Source of the DNA: Streptococcus gallolyticus subsp. gallolyticus DSM 16831
Lineage (GTDB): Bacteria > Bacillota > Bacilli > Lactobacillales > Streptococcaceae
Direction: 5' to 3'
Assembly (NCBI RefSeq): GCF_002000985.1
Contig: NZ_CP018822.1
Location: forward strand, 886,001-950,000
Length of the DNA stretch: 64,000 bases
Part shown: one piece after another, positions 54,953-63,363 of the stretch
Numbering within the stretch: position 1 is the stretch's first letter
How the letters are laid out: each line of letters opens with the position of its first letter
Position numbers and translations under genes: made by a program
The notes under the pieces: generated by a model
Database searches by the model: none
Seen by the model: only the letters and a program-made list of their open reading frames with translations
What the model was told of the DNA's origin: nothing

Positions 54953-55918
54953 ATGTTAAAAGTGTTAATTTCTGATTATCCAAATGTTTTGGCAGAGCGT
55001 GATTTGAGCATTGAAGTTAATCTTTTGAAAGAACTTTTGCCTGCTGATAGCGAGATTTCGGTTTATCCTTATGTTAATGAGGATGAATTTATCGAGAGAA
55101 TGTCAGGTGTTGATGTCCTTTTGACAGCTTTCTTGCCACTTGGAGAGACTGTGTTGGAGCATTTTCCAGATTTGAAAGGCATTGCCGTGAATGCTACTGG
55201 CACCAATACGATTGACCTTGATTATGCTGAGAAGTTGGGAATCGCTGTGCAGCATTTAGGTGCTTATTCAACTGAAGATGTGGCTAATCATACGATTTCT
55301 CTTTTGCTAGCGCTCAATCAAAAACTGTTTTTACATCGTAAGTACATTGAAGCAGGCTTTTGGAATTACCAGAAAGTTGGCAATGTGAAGCGCTTGTCCT
55401 CGCAAACTTTAGCTATTTTTGGCTTGGGGCGTATTGGACAAGCTGTTGCCAAACGTGCTCAAAGTTTTGGGATGACAGTTATTGCTTACGACCCATTTTT
55501 ACCAGAAAAAGTGGCTGATGAATTGGGCGTGAAATTGGTTTCGATTGAAACGATACAAGCGCAAGCAGATGTCATTAGTCTGCATTTATTTGCGAACTCT
55601 GCCAACAAACATTTCTTTAACCGAGCGTTTTTCAAGGGGCTGAAAAAGCCGATTATTTTTATTAATGTAGCGCGTGGCAGTCTAGTGGATGAATTGGCAT
55701 TAGCAGAAGCCCTTGATGAGGGAAAAGTTATCGGAGCAGGATTAGACGTCCTTGAAAGTGAGAATCCAGACCTTTCTGAAAATCCTTTTATTGGACGTGA
55801 TAATGTGCTCATCACACCGCATGCTGCTTTTTACAGTCAAGAGAGTCTTGATACCTTGCAAACACAAACCGTCAAAAATGCTGTCGCGATTTTAAAGGAG
55901 TATCATCATGAAATTTGA
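54953..55918 (+). CDS. D-2-hydroxyacid dehydrogenase
   Basis: 321 codons. NAD-binding IFGLGRIGQAVAKRAQSFGMTVIAYDPF (GxGxxG and Asp sink), catalytic Arg in NVARGSLVDE, Glu in LDVLESENPD and His in ITPHAAFYSQES. Reduces a 2-oxoacid, perhaps the product of the aminotransferase upstream. SD GAGGAGAAAG. Overlaps the peptidase gene by 11 nt. Separated from the rest of the cluster by the IS110 element. Confidence 0.92.
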   Translation: MLKVLISDYPNVLAERDLSIEVNLLKELLPADSEISVYPYVNEDEFIERMSGVDVLLTAFLPLGETVLEHFPDLKGIAVNATGTNTIDLDYAEKLGIAVQHLGAYSTEDVANHTISLLLALNQKLFLHRKYIEAGFWNYQKVGNVKRLSSQTLAIFGLGRIGQAVAKRAQSFGMTVIAYDPFLPEKVADELGVKLVSIETIQAQADVISLHLFANSANKHFFNRAFFKGLKKPIIFINVARGSLVDELALAEALDEGKVIGAGLDVLESENPDLSENPFIGRDNVLITPHAAFYSQESLDTLQTQTVKNAVAILKEYHHEI

Positions 55919-57533
55919 AACCATAGAAGCCTATAATCTGCCAGAACGTATCGAAGCCATTTCAAAATACTTAGTCTCTATTCTTTCAGTTAATGGAACA
56001 AGTGGGGAAGTTGCCGTTGCAGATGCCATTTATAAGCTCGTCAAATCAGCACCTTATTTTAAAGAACACCCAAGGTGTGTCTGGCAGCAAGCTTTGGAAC
56101 AAGATAGTTTGAAGCGTAAAAATAACTTTGCTCTTTTGAAAAAAGAAGGAACAAAGCAGACTGTCATTCTTCATTCTCACATGGATACGGTTGGCGTTGA
56201 AGATTATGGTCCTTTAAAAGAAATCGCCCATGACTCTGATGCACTGCAAGCATTTTTCAAGACTTATGACGAAGATACCCTCATTCAAAAACACGCTCAA
56301 TCTGGTGATTGGCTTTTTGGACGTGGAATTCTTGACATGAAATCAGGTGATGCAGTCAATATCGCAACGATTTTCTATTATATGGAACACATGGATGAGT
56401 TGCCCTGCAATCTGCTTTTGATGACAAATGCCGTAGAAGAAAATGACCATACAGGTGCCATTCAGGCTTCTAGTGAGTTGTTGCGTTTGCGTCAAGAGGG
56501 ATACGATTTCAAAGCTGCCATAAACACTGATTTTATTTCACCGTCGTATGAAGGAGATGAGAAAAAGTATATTTACACAGGTGCAGCTGGAAAAATGCTA
56601 ACGTGTTTTTACATCAAGGGGCGTGAAACTCATGTTGGAAGCTGTTTAATGGGAATTGATGCGACGCTTATCTCAAGTGCTATCAATCTGAAAATCAATA
56701 CCAATCTTGATTTGGTTGAAACTATTTCCAATGAGGAAATTTTGCCAAGTTCTGCCTTACTGCAACGTGACTGCAAAGATTTCTACAATGTGCAAACGAA
56801 TAAACGAGCCAATCTGTATTTCAATACATTTTTGTATGAAAAGAGTGCTGATGCGGTTTTGCAGACTTTGTTAGCTGCTAGTAAAGAAGCTGTTCAAGAA
56901 GTGACAACAAACTATGAGGAACGTTTCAAACTCTACACAGAAAGAAGCCATATTCACAGTAATATCAGCCACGACATTGTAGTAATGACATTTGATGAAT
57001 ACCTTGCTAGATTAGCGAAAAAAGGCTATGACACGAAGATGCTCATTTCAAGCTTTTTGGGTCAAATTAAAGACTATGATAAACGAGAAGTCGGCTTTCA
57101 ATTAATTGATTATCTAGAAGCTAAAACACAATCAGACGAAGCAAAAGTAGTTGTCTTTTTAGCACCGCCATTTTGCCCACACAATTATACGGATTCTGAT
57201 AGCGAGGTTGACCAAGCACTCGAACAAATGATGACAGAATTTCCAGAAGAAAATTTTGTCAAACGTCGTTTTTTCCCATTTTTGAGTGATTCAAGTTACC
57301 TTGCCATGCGGGAAACGACAGAAAATATTAACAAGCTTAAAGCTAATTTTCCGTTAATGGATAGCATTTATCCATTGCCAGTTGATACTATTAGAACACT
57401 TGATATTCCTGCTGTTGATTTAGGTGTTTACGGCATTGGTGCACATACTTGGAAGGAGAGAATTTATAAACCATATTCTTATCACACCCTTCCTAAAGTC
57501 ATCAGAAGTTTTATTGAACATCTCACCAAGTAA
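55908..57533 (+). CDS. RocB-like M20 family amidohydrolase
   Basis: 541 codons. M20 zinc peptidase fold: ILHSHMDTVG (His, Asp), GRGILDMKSGDAVN (Asp), MTNAVEENDHTG (Glu-Glu), ETHVGSC in the lid domain and a distal His. Size and pattern match arginine-utilisation RocB proteins, whose chemistry is not established. The arginine-like neighbours (amidinohydrolase, amino acid importer) support a role in guanidino or amide compound breakdown. Confidence 0.85.
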   Translation: MKFETIEAYNLPERIEAISKYLVSILSVNGTSGEVAVADAIYKLVKSAPYFKEHPRCVWQQALEQDSLKRKNNFALLKKEGTKQTVILHSHMDTVGVEDYGPLKEIAHDSDALQAFFKTYDEDTLIQKHAQSGDWLFGRGILDMKSGDAVNIATIFYYMEHMDELPCNLLLMTNAVEENDHTGAIQASSELLRLRQEGYDFKAAINTDFISPSYEGDEKKYIYTGAAGKMLTCFYIKGRETHVGSCLMGIDATLISSAINLKINTNLDLVETISNEEILPSSALLQRDCKDFYNVQTNKRANLYFNTFLYEKSADAVLQTLLAASKEAVQEVTTNYEERFKLYTERSHIHSNISHDIVVMTFDEYLARLAKKGYDTKMLISSFLGQIKDYDKREVGFQLIDYLEAKTQSDEAKVVVFLAPPFCPHNYTDSDSEVDQALEQMMTEFPEENFVKRRFFPFLSDSSYLAMRETTENINKLKANFPLMDSIYPLPVDTIRTLDIPAVDLGVYGIGAHTWKERIYKPYSYHTLPKVIRSFIEHLTK

Positions 57534-57566
57534 CAAGAAATAAATTGAGAAAATTTCGAAAAGTGC

Positions 57567-57594
57567 TTGAAATTTCCAAAATTTAGGATATAAT
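57567..57594 (+). promoter_or_regulatory. Promoter of the trp transporter leader
   Basis: TTGAAA (57567-57572), 16-nt spacer, TATAAT (57589-57594). Transcription should start near 57602, just before the leader peptide SD. Confidence 0.75.
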
Positions 57595-57621
57595 TATAAA
57601 AAAACACAGGAGGAAGCTAAG

Positions 57622-57669
57622 ATGAACATGACACAAACTCTTACAAATTGGCAAAGTTGGCGTAAGTAG
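57622..57669 (+). CDS. Leader peptide with two Trp codons
   Basis: 15 codons, MNMTQTLTNWQSWRK, with perfect SD AGGAGG (57608-57613) 8 nt upstream. Trp10 and Trp13 are close to the stop. It lies in the 5' leader of a tryptophan-type transporter and is followed by two hairpins, the classic arrangement of transcription attenuation by ribosome stalling. Confidence 0.8.
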   Translation: MNMTQTLTNWQSWRK

Positions 57670-57687
57670 AGTTGTGTTTATGTGTTT

Positions 57688-57793
57688 GCATAGATACGAC
57701 TTTTGGAGTGCTTCTAAAAAGTATCTATGCGCTAATCTTAGTTACAAAGATAAAAAAGCGTGTAGTAAGCAATTACTAGACGCTTTTCTTTTT
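57688..57793 (+). promoter_or_regulatory. Attenuator: hairpin and intrinsic terminator
   Basis: Hairpin GCATAGATAC (57688-57697) / GTATCTATGC (57721-57730), 10 perfect pairs. Terminator AAAAGCGT (57754-57761) + TAGTAA (57763-57768), loop GCAA, TTACTA (57773-57778) + ACGCTTTT (57780-57787), then CTTTTT. The stem leads into the gene 58 nt later, so it must be conditional. Confidence 0.75.
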
Positions 57794-57850
57794 AGTTGAC
57801 TCACCCTGCTGATAGATAATGTTAAGATTTTAAAACCAACGGAGAAAAGA

Positions 57851-58852
57851 ATGAAAAATAAAGCACTTATTGGAACCCTTATTGCTCTTGTTATTTTAGT
57901 TGCTGGTTCGATGATTTATGACCAGACTAAAAGCGATTCAAGTAAAAATGATGTGGTTAAAATTGGTATTTTGCAGTATGTGACGCACGATGCTCTAGAT
58001 GAGATTGAAAGAGGAATTGAGGAGGGTCTTGCTGAGGCTGGCTATGATAGTGATAATGCTGAAATTACGGTGTTGAATGCTGAAGGTGACCAAAGCAAGA
58101 TTCAAACGATGAGTAAGCAGTTGGTCAATGCTAAAAACGATGTTTTGATTGGTATTGCAACACCAGCGGCACAAGGTTTGGCGTCAGCAACGAGTGATAT
58201 TCCAGTTGTTATGGGAGCTATTTCTGACCCAGTCGGTGCAAAATTAGTTAAAAATCTTGAAGAACCAGAAGGAAACGTAACAGGGGTTTCCAATCAAGTT
58301 CCGATTGAACAAACCGTAGAGCTCATTCAAGAGATTACACCAAATGCCAAGACAATCGGCGTTTTATATGCTAGTAGCGAGGATAATTCAGTATCACAAG
58401 TCGCTGAATTTAAAGAGGATGCCGAAGCTGCTGGCATTAATGTCATTGAATACGCCGTACCGTCAACAAATGAAATTACAACAACAATGTCGGTTATGAC
58501 AGGAAAAGTTGATGCTATCTTTGTTCCACAAGACAATACCATTGCATCAGCCTTTACGACGGTTGTTAATGCTGCCAATGCTGCGAAAATTCCGATTTAT
58601 TCATGCGTTGATACAATGGTGGAGCAAGGAAGCATTGCATCAGTTGCCCAAAGTCAGTATGATTTAGGTGTGGAAACGGCAAAAATTGCTGTTAAATTGT
58701 TAGCAGGTAAAAAAGTGTCAGAAGTTCCTGTCAATATTGTCAATACAGGGACGCCAATCCTTAACTTGAAAGCCGCACAAGAGCTTGGTATTACAATACC
58801 AGATAGTGTTCTTTCAGAAGCCACAGTGGCTGTTGAGGCAGATGATAATTAA
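57851..58852 (+). CDS. trpX: ABC transporter substrate-binding protein, tryptophan type
   Basis: 333 codons. Family ABC_sub_bind (PF04392): VKIGILQYVTHDALDEIERGIEEGL, IATPAAQGLASAT, PVVMGAISDPVGAKLV, GVSNQVPIEQTVELI. The N-terminus (ALIGTLIALVILVAGSMIYDQ) is a membrane anchor without lipobox cysteine. Members of this family are predicted tryptophan or other aromatic/purine-like compound binders; the Trp-rich leader peptide makes tryptophan the best choice. SD GGAG. Confidence 0.87.
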   Translation: MKNKALIGTLIALVILVAGSMIYDQTKSDSSKNDVVKIGILQYVTHDALDEIERGIEEGLAEAGYDSDNAEITVLNAEGDQSKIQTMSKQLVNAKNDVLIGIATPAAQGLASATSDIPVVMGAISDPVGAKLVKNLEEPEGNVTGVSNQVPIEQTVELIQEITPNAKTIGVLYASSEDNSVSQVAEFKEDAEAAGINVIEYAVPSTNEITTTMSVMTGKVDAIFVPQDNTIASAFTTVVNAANAAKIPIYSCVDTMVEQGSIASVAQSQYDLGVETAKIAVKLLAGKKVSEVPVNIVNTGTPILNLKAAQELGITIPDSVLSEATVAVEADDN

Positions 58853-58872
58853 GGAAGAAGGAGAAAAATCAG

Positions 58873-59742
58873 ATGATTATTTCGTCAGTATCACAAGGGC
58901 TTTTGTGGGGAATTCTTGGTCTAGGAATTTACCTTACCTTTAGAATCTTGAACTTTCCAGATATGACAACAGAAGGCTCATTTCCGCTTGGAGGAGCAGT
59001 GGCTGTTACTTTGATGAACCATGGTTTTCATCCTATTTTAGCAACACTTGCAGGAATGCTTGCAGGGTGTTTTGCAGGGCTTGTGACAGGCTTGCTTTAT
59101 ACCAAAGGAAAAATCCCAACCATTTTAGCAGGAATTTTGGTGATGACCTCTTGTAACTCAATCATGCTCATGATTATGAAACGTGCTAATCTTGGCTTGC
59201 TTGATATTAAAACATTGCAAGATTTATTCCCGTTTGCAGACAGCACTAACTTGCTGATTATTGGTCTTTTAGCGGTTGCTATTGTTATTTCAGGATTGAT
59301 TTTCTTCCTATACACACGACTTGGTCAGGCTTATATCGCTACTGGTGATAACCGTGATATGGCAAAAAGTTTTGGGATTAATACCGACCGCATGGAAGTT
59401 ATGGGGCTTACGATTTCAAATGGGTTGATTGCTTTGTCAGGTGCTCTTGTCAGCCAACAAGATGGCTACGCTGATGTCTCAAAAGGAATTGGTGTGATTG
59501 TTATCGGACTTGCTAGTATCATTATCGGAGAAGTGTTGTATTCAACTGGTCTAACACTTTTAGAGCGTTTGATTGCCATTGTTGTTGGGTCAATTTTGTA
59601 TCAATTCTTAATCACGGCAGTTATTGCCCTTGGCTTCAATACGAACTACCTCAAATTGTTTAGTGCACTTGTCTTGGCACTCTGTCTCATGGTTCCTGTT
59701 CTTAAAAATAAATTTTTCAAAGGAGTGACCTTATCGCGATGA
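58873..59742 (+). CDS. trpY: ABC transporter permease, tryptophan type
   Basis: 289 codons, about eight membrane segments, branched-chain-permease-like fold (FPDMTTEGSFPLGGAVAVTL near the start; ATGDNRDMAKSFGINTDRMEVMGLTISNGLIALSGALVSQQDGYADVSKGIG in the middle). Partner of the adjacent binding protein. SD GAAGGAG. Overlaps the ATPase gene by 4 nt. Confidence 0.88.
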   Translation: MIISSVSQGLLWGILGLGIYLTFRILNFPDMTTEGSFPLGGAVAVTLMNHGFHPILATLAGMLAGCFAGLVTGLLYTKGKIPTILAGILVMTSCNSIMLMIMKRANLGLLDIKTLQDLFPFADSTNLLIIGLLAVAIVISGLIFFLYTRLGQAYIATGDNRDMAKSFGINTDRMEVMGLTISNGLIALSGALVSQQDGYADVSKGIGVIVIGLASIIIGEVLYSTGLTLLERLIAIVVGSILYQFLITAVIALGFNTNYLKLFSALVLALCLMVPVLKNKFFKGVTLSR

Positions 59743-60497
59743 AAAAAATTGTAGAATTAAAAAATGCTACCGTTCAAGTTAATAACGGTCTTGACGAGGT
59801 CAAAACAATCCTTGATGACGTGAATTTGACGATTTATGAACATGATTTTTTGACGATTTTGGGTGGGAATGGTGCTGGGAAGTCAACGCTTTTTAACGTG
59901 ATTGCTGGAACTTTGATGTTGACTAGCGGAAGCATTTATATCCTAGACAAAGATGTGACGCATTTACCTGCTGAAAAACGTGCTAACTATTTGGCGCGTG
60001 TCTTTCAAGACCCTAAAATGGGAACAGCACCACGTATGACTGTGGCTGAGAATCTTCTTATTGCTAAATATCGTGGTGAAAAACGTGGCCTTTTGCCACG
60101 AAAAATTCATGCGTTTACCGATGAATTTCAAGCGTTGGTTGCACGAACTGGTAATGGTCTTGAAAAGCATTTGGAAACGCCGACTGGGCTTTTATCAGGC
60201 GGGCAACGTCAAGCACTTAGCTTGCTCATGGCAACGCTAAAACGCCCAGAATTGTTGCTACTTGATGAACATACGGCAGCCCTTGACCCTAAAACGAGTG
60301 TATCCTTGATGAATTTAACAGATGAATTTGTAACGGGTGACCACTTGACAGCACTCATGATTACACACCACATGGAAGACGCTCTGAAATATGGAAACCG
60401 TTTGATTGTCATGAAAGACGGCAAAATTATCAAAGATCTTAATCAAGACGAAAAAGCCCAAATGGCAATCGCTGATTATTATCAATTGTTTGAGTGA
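59739..60497 (+). CDS. trpZ: ABC transporter ATPase, tryptophan type
   Basis: 252 codons. Walker A GGNGAGKST, signature LLSGGQRQALSLLMA and Walker B ELLLLDEHTAALDPK. The LLDEH in place of LLDEP is as seen in this PF04392-linked ATPase family. SD AAAGGAG lies inside the permease gene. Last gene of the transporter operon, ending at a terminator. Confidence 0.9.
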   Translation: MKKIVELKNATVQVNNGLDEVKTILDDVNLTIYEHDFLTILGGNGAGKSTLFNVIAGTLMLTSGSIYILDKDVTHLPAEKRANYLARVFQDPKMGTAPRMTVAENLLIAKYRGEKRGLLPRKIHAFTDEFQALVARTGNGLEKHLETPTGLLSGGQRQALSLLMATLKRPELLLLDEHTAALDPKTSVSLMNLTDEFVTGDHLTALMITHHMEDALKYGNRLIVMKDGKIIKDLNQDEKAQMAIADYYQLFE

Positions 60498-60529
60498 GAG
60501 AACAGCGCATTGTTATACAAAAACTCCAT

Positions 60530-60565
60530 AAAGCACTAGCATAGTACTGTTAGTGCTTTTATTTT
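60530..60565 (+). terminator. Terminator after trp transporter operon
   Basis: AAAGCACTA (60530-60538) / TAGTGCTTT (60551-60559), tail TATTTTG. Confidence 0.85.
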
Positions 60566-60625
60566 GATTAAGGTTTATGATAAAATAAATGTAATTTTAA
60601 ACGGAATAATGGGAGGATGGGATTT

Positions 60626-60898
60626 ATGACGACAATTAGGAGTGATAAGGAGACTGCACAAACTTACGCTAGTCAGCTTGTGACTACTTGTCAAACATTA
60701 AGTGACGTTGGTAATGCTAGTCAAGATACACAAACGGAGCTTCAAGGGAATACAAAAGCTCACGACCTTATGGAAGAATCAAAGTCTTTGTTAGCACAAA
60801 TTGTGTCAAGTGTTGAAACAGCTTCTCAAAATCTTCATTCGGTAGCTAGTGATTTTGAAGTGGTGGATCAAGCGGGTGCAGAAAGTTTTGGGAGTTAA
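60626..60898 (+). CDS. T7SS LXG-partner protein, DUF3130/TIGR04197 type
   Basis: 90 codons from ATG 60626 (SD GGGAGG with 9 nt spacing; ATG 60617 touches the SD). Small helical WXG100-like protein. The C-terminus holds FEVVD (Phe77-Asp81), the FxxxD export motif described for DUF3130 partners of LXG toxins. It is thought to bind the LXG domain and guide the toxin to the type VII channel. First gene of the cassette; a TGATAAAAT extended -10 lies at 60578-60586. Confidence 0.85.
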   Translation: MTTIRSDKETAQTYASQLVTTCQTLSDVGNASQDTQTELQGNTKAHDLMEESKSLLAQIVSSVETASQNLHSVASDFEVVDQAGAESFGS

Positions 60899-60904
60899 GT
60901 TAGA

Positions 60905-61249
60905 GTGACTAGTCAAGATAGATTAATTCAAAAAGAACGTCAATTATTGCAGGCTTTTGAGGAAGCGACGGATAATCGTAGGCTTGCAGAAAGTATTTCT
61001 AATGATTTTGAATGGTATGATAGGGAAAGTTTAAGGTTAGAAAATAGCCTTTGGGAAATTTTAGAGCATAGCCGTTATGCAGGAGAGATTGAGCTTAATA
61101 ATAATCAGCAAAGAGCCTTTCGGTCACGAACTTTTGATTGTGTGATTGATTCGGTTGTTGATTTAAAAAAAGAGGAGATACGGCTTGAAGATGAGATAGA
61201 CAACGTCCGCAATGAAAGACGTAAGTTATCTTTACAGGGGGAGAAATGA
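60905..61249 (+). CDS. T7SS LXG-partner protein, DUF3958 type
   Basis: 114 codons, GTG start at 60905 with GGGAG 10 nt before. Wholly helical, charged coiled-coil protein (QDRLIQKERQLLQAFEEATDN and VDLKKEEIRLEDEIDNVRNERRKLSL). In LXG operons of streptococci the second small gene is a DUF3958 partner that joins the DUF3130 protein on the toxin; size and pattern fit. Ends 1 nt before the toxin start. Confidence 0.75.
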   Translation: MTSQDRLIQKERQLLQAFEEATDNRRLAESISNDFEWYDRESLRLENSLWEILEHSRYAGEIELNNNQQRAFRSRTFDCVIDSVVDLKKEEIRLEDEIDNVRNERRKLSLQGEK

Positions 61250-61250
61250 A

Positions 61251-62780
61251 ATGGGACTTAATATGACTTTGGAGCAGTCAGAAGAACAAGCAAGGAGCAC
61301 GCAGTCTGTTTGTCAAGCAGAAGTGGAGGGATACCAAGCTTTACAAAGAGTAATCAGCGACTTTGCAGAAGAAACAGAGAAGCTAACAGGAAAAGCCTAT
61401 GATTCGGCTAAAGCTTATTATTCAGCTGTTTTATTGCCGCTTGCTCAAGGTGGTGAATTGTATTCTGAAACTCTTTCGCAAGCCATTGCTAAATTGCCAG
61501 AAGAGTATCAAAACCAAGTGGATACCAAAAGTTGGAGTGAGGACGAATTACTTCGCCTTATTCAACAAGAAGAAGACCTTATTAGCCAATTGGACGACAT
61601 GAATCAAAAGATTTTGCGTCTAACGATTTCAGCGGATGAAAAATCAGAATTAAGACAAAATAATGTGACGTTAATTCGTGGACATCATGCGAATAAACGC
61701 GTTTATGAAACGATTTTAGATGATTTACGATCTTATGATAGTTATTCTGTTACTTTGTTCAATGAATTGGAAACAATTAAAATACAAATTACGACAGGAT
61801 TATCTCAAATCGGTAGCAGTTGGAATGCTTCATCTGGGACATTTACCATTCCAGATGATTTAAGTTGGGCAACAACATTAACATCTCTTAGCACGTCTAA
61901 AAAATCAGTAGAAGACATCGAAAAAGCAGATATTATTAATGATTACATGCAGACTTACGGCTTTGATAGAGAAACGGCTACCATTCTTTTTGACCTACAA
62001 CAAGGCATTATCAAGCAAGCCCAAAAAGAAGACTGGTCAAATCAAAAGGTCATTTATGAATTTAATCGGATAGTTGCGTCGTTTTATTATACTGCTACTA
62101 GATGGTATGGTGTTGCAGGAACACTTGCAGAAAAAGATAGAGATGAATTACTTGAGAAATATGGAGTAGCTGCTATAAAAATCCCAAAATTACAGGAAGC
62201 TTTATCTGATAATCATGCGAATAGTACATCAAAAGATTTTCTCCATGAAGCGGTTCAGTTATCTGCTTTTACGGAAGGAAGTTGGGGTGAATCTGCTTTT
62301 GATATGGCTACGGTTGCACATGTAATGAGTACGATGGGAAATAATGTTTATCAGTATGTTAATATTTTTGGAACAAAGATTCCAATTATAGTCCCAATGG
62401 AAAAATATGAAATTTCTTTTAAAGGCGATATTGATTCTGGGCGATATGATGATGCTGATTTTAATTCCGATTTAGACGCTATTAATACCTATCAAAGAAT
62501 GTGCGATGCTGATAATGTTGAAGATATTTTTAAAATTAACACTAAATATAACAGTGATGTCATTACGAATCAGGTTAATCGTGTCCAAGAATTTTATCAA
62601 AATTTAGGCAAGGGAAATATAACTGCTGGAAAAGAAGTAACGAAGTATGTTGTTTCTGCCGAGACTATTGGAAGTAGCTACATCAAGCATGGTAATGAAC
62701 GTTCTTTATCTGAACAAAAACAAGCAGAAAATGATTTTTATGACTATCTAGAGCGAGGAGAAAAAGAAAATGTCAAATAG
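61251..62780 (+). CDS. LXG-domain type VII secretion toxin, TelC-like
   Basis: 509 codons from ATG 61251 (SD AGGGGGAG). N-terminal LXG domain (about 1-200), helical, with the L-x-G triplet at Leu45-Thr46-Gly47. A linker with WNASSGTFTIPDDLSW (191-206) precedes the toxin part (about 230-509). The latter has an Asp-rich stretch at residues 400-417 (DDADFNSDLDAINTYQRM), reminiscent of the TelC lipid II phosphatase. The outer-face immunity candidates next door also fit an extracytoplasmic target. Activity is inferred. Its last 11 nt overlap the first immunity gene. Confidence 0.83.
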   Translation: MGLNMTLEQSEEQARSTQSVCQAEVEGYQALQRVISDFAEETEKLTGKAYDSAKAYYSAVLLPLAQGGELYSETLSQAIAKLPEEYQNQVDTKSWSEDELLRLIQQEEDLISQLDDMNQKILRLTISADEKSELRQNNVTLIRGHHANKRVYETILDDLRSYDSYSVTLFNELETIKIQITTGLSQIGSSWNASSGTFTIPDDLSWATTLTSLSTSKKSVEDIEKADIINDYMQTYGFDRETATILFDLQQGIIKQAQKEDWSNQKVIYEFNRIVASFYYTATRWYGVAGTLAEKDRDELLEKYGVAAIKIPKLQEALSDNHANSTSKDFLHEAVQLSAFTEGSWGESAFDMATVAHVMSTMGNNVYQYVNIFGTKIPIIVPMEKYEISFKGDIDSGRYDDADFNSDLDAINTYQRMCDADNVEDIFKINTKYNSDVITNQVNRVQEFYQNLGKGNITAGKEVTKYVVSAETIGSSYIKHGNERSLSEQKQAENDFYDYLERGEKENVK

Positions 62781-63279
62781 GAAGAAAACAATAATTATCT
62801 CTGTCATAATTGGTCTCCTTGTGCTTGTTACTTCGTTTTTTGGTTACCGAACTTATCGTTATCATGATTTTAAAAGGGCTTATGAGCAAGGGACACTTGT
62901 GGAGCAGTTAGATGTTTTGATGAATGGTAAACGCTATGTGAAAGCGATTAGACACGCTGGTTATGAGGTTGATGACTATGAATTAATTTCATTAGAACGT
63001 GTGGATTCACTTGTTACAAAAGGAACACCCGAAATTAATGTTAAGGCTCCTAGTGAATTGGGAAACGTAATTATTCAATTTAAAACAATAATTGTTGGAG
63101 AAGATGCTAATGTCTATTTTCAATTAGATAAAGATTTCAAGGTAACCTATCAGTCTGTTGAAGATGAAAATGGTAATGATATTGACATCACATCAGTCCA
63201 GCAGGAAAAATTGCTAAAGGTAGTTAAAAAGGAACTTAAAACCATGCTGAAGACTATTTATGAATCAATGTATGCTTGA
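62770..63279 (+). CDS. TipC-like membrane-anchored immunity protein, copy A
   Basis: 169 codons, starting inside the toxin gene (11-nt overlap, SD CGAGGAG). Short basic N-terminus MSNRKKT, one membrane anchor (about 8-26, IIISVIIGLLVLVTSFFGY), then an external domain of about 140 residues ending KKELKTMLKTIYESMYA. Topology N-in, domain outside, as for TipC that guards against TelC. The N-terminal ~50 residues are nearly the same in copies B and C. Confidence 0.78.
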   Translation: MSNRKKTIIISVIIGLLVLVTSFFGYRTYRYHDFKRAYEQGTLVEQLDVLMNGKRYVKAIRHAGYEVDDYELISLERVDSLVTKGTPEINVKAPSELGNVIIQFKTIIVGEDANVYFQLDKDFKVTYQSVEDENGNDIDITSVQQEKLLKVVKKELKTMLKTIYESMYA

Positions 63280-63280
63280 A

Positions 63281-63363
63281 ACAACCGCTCCTCAACTAAA
63301 AAACAAGCAGAAAATGATTTTTATGACTATCTAGAACGAGGAGAAAAAGAAAATGTCAAATAG
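63281..63363 (+). pseudogene. Orphan 3' end of an LXG toxin gene
   Basis: Reads NNRSSTKKQAENDFYDYL, then ERGEKENVK and stop, in frame to TAG 63361-63363. This matches the toxin C-terminus (62697-62780), nearly identical over the last 60 nt. No toxin body precedes it. It overlaps the start of immunity copy B exactly as the complete toxin overlaps copy A. Confidence 0.85.

Noticed and set aside
57534..57850. T-box riboswitch before trpX
   Set aside because: No AGGGUGGNACCGCG-like T-box sequence or specifier domain; the leader peptide with Trp codons explains the region better.
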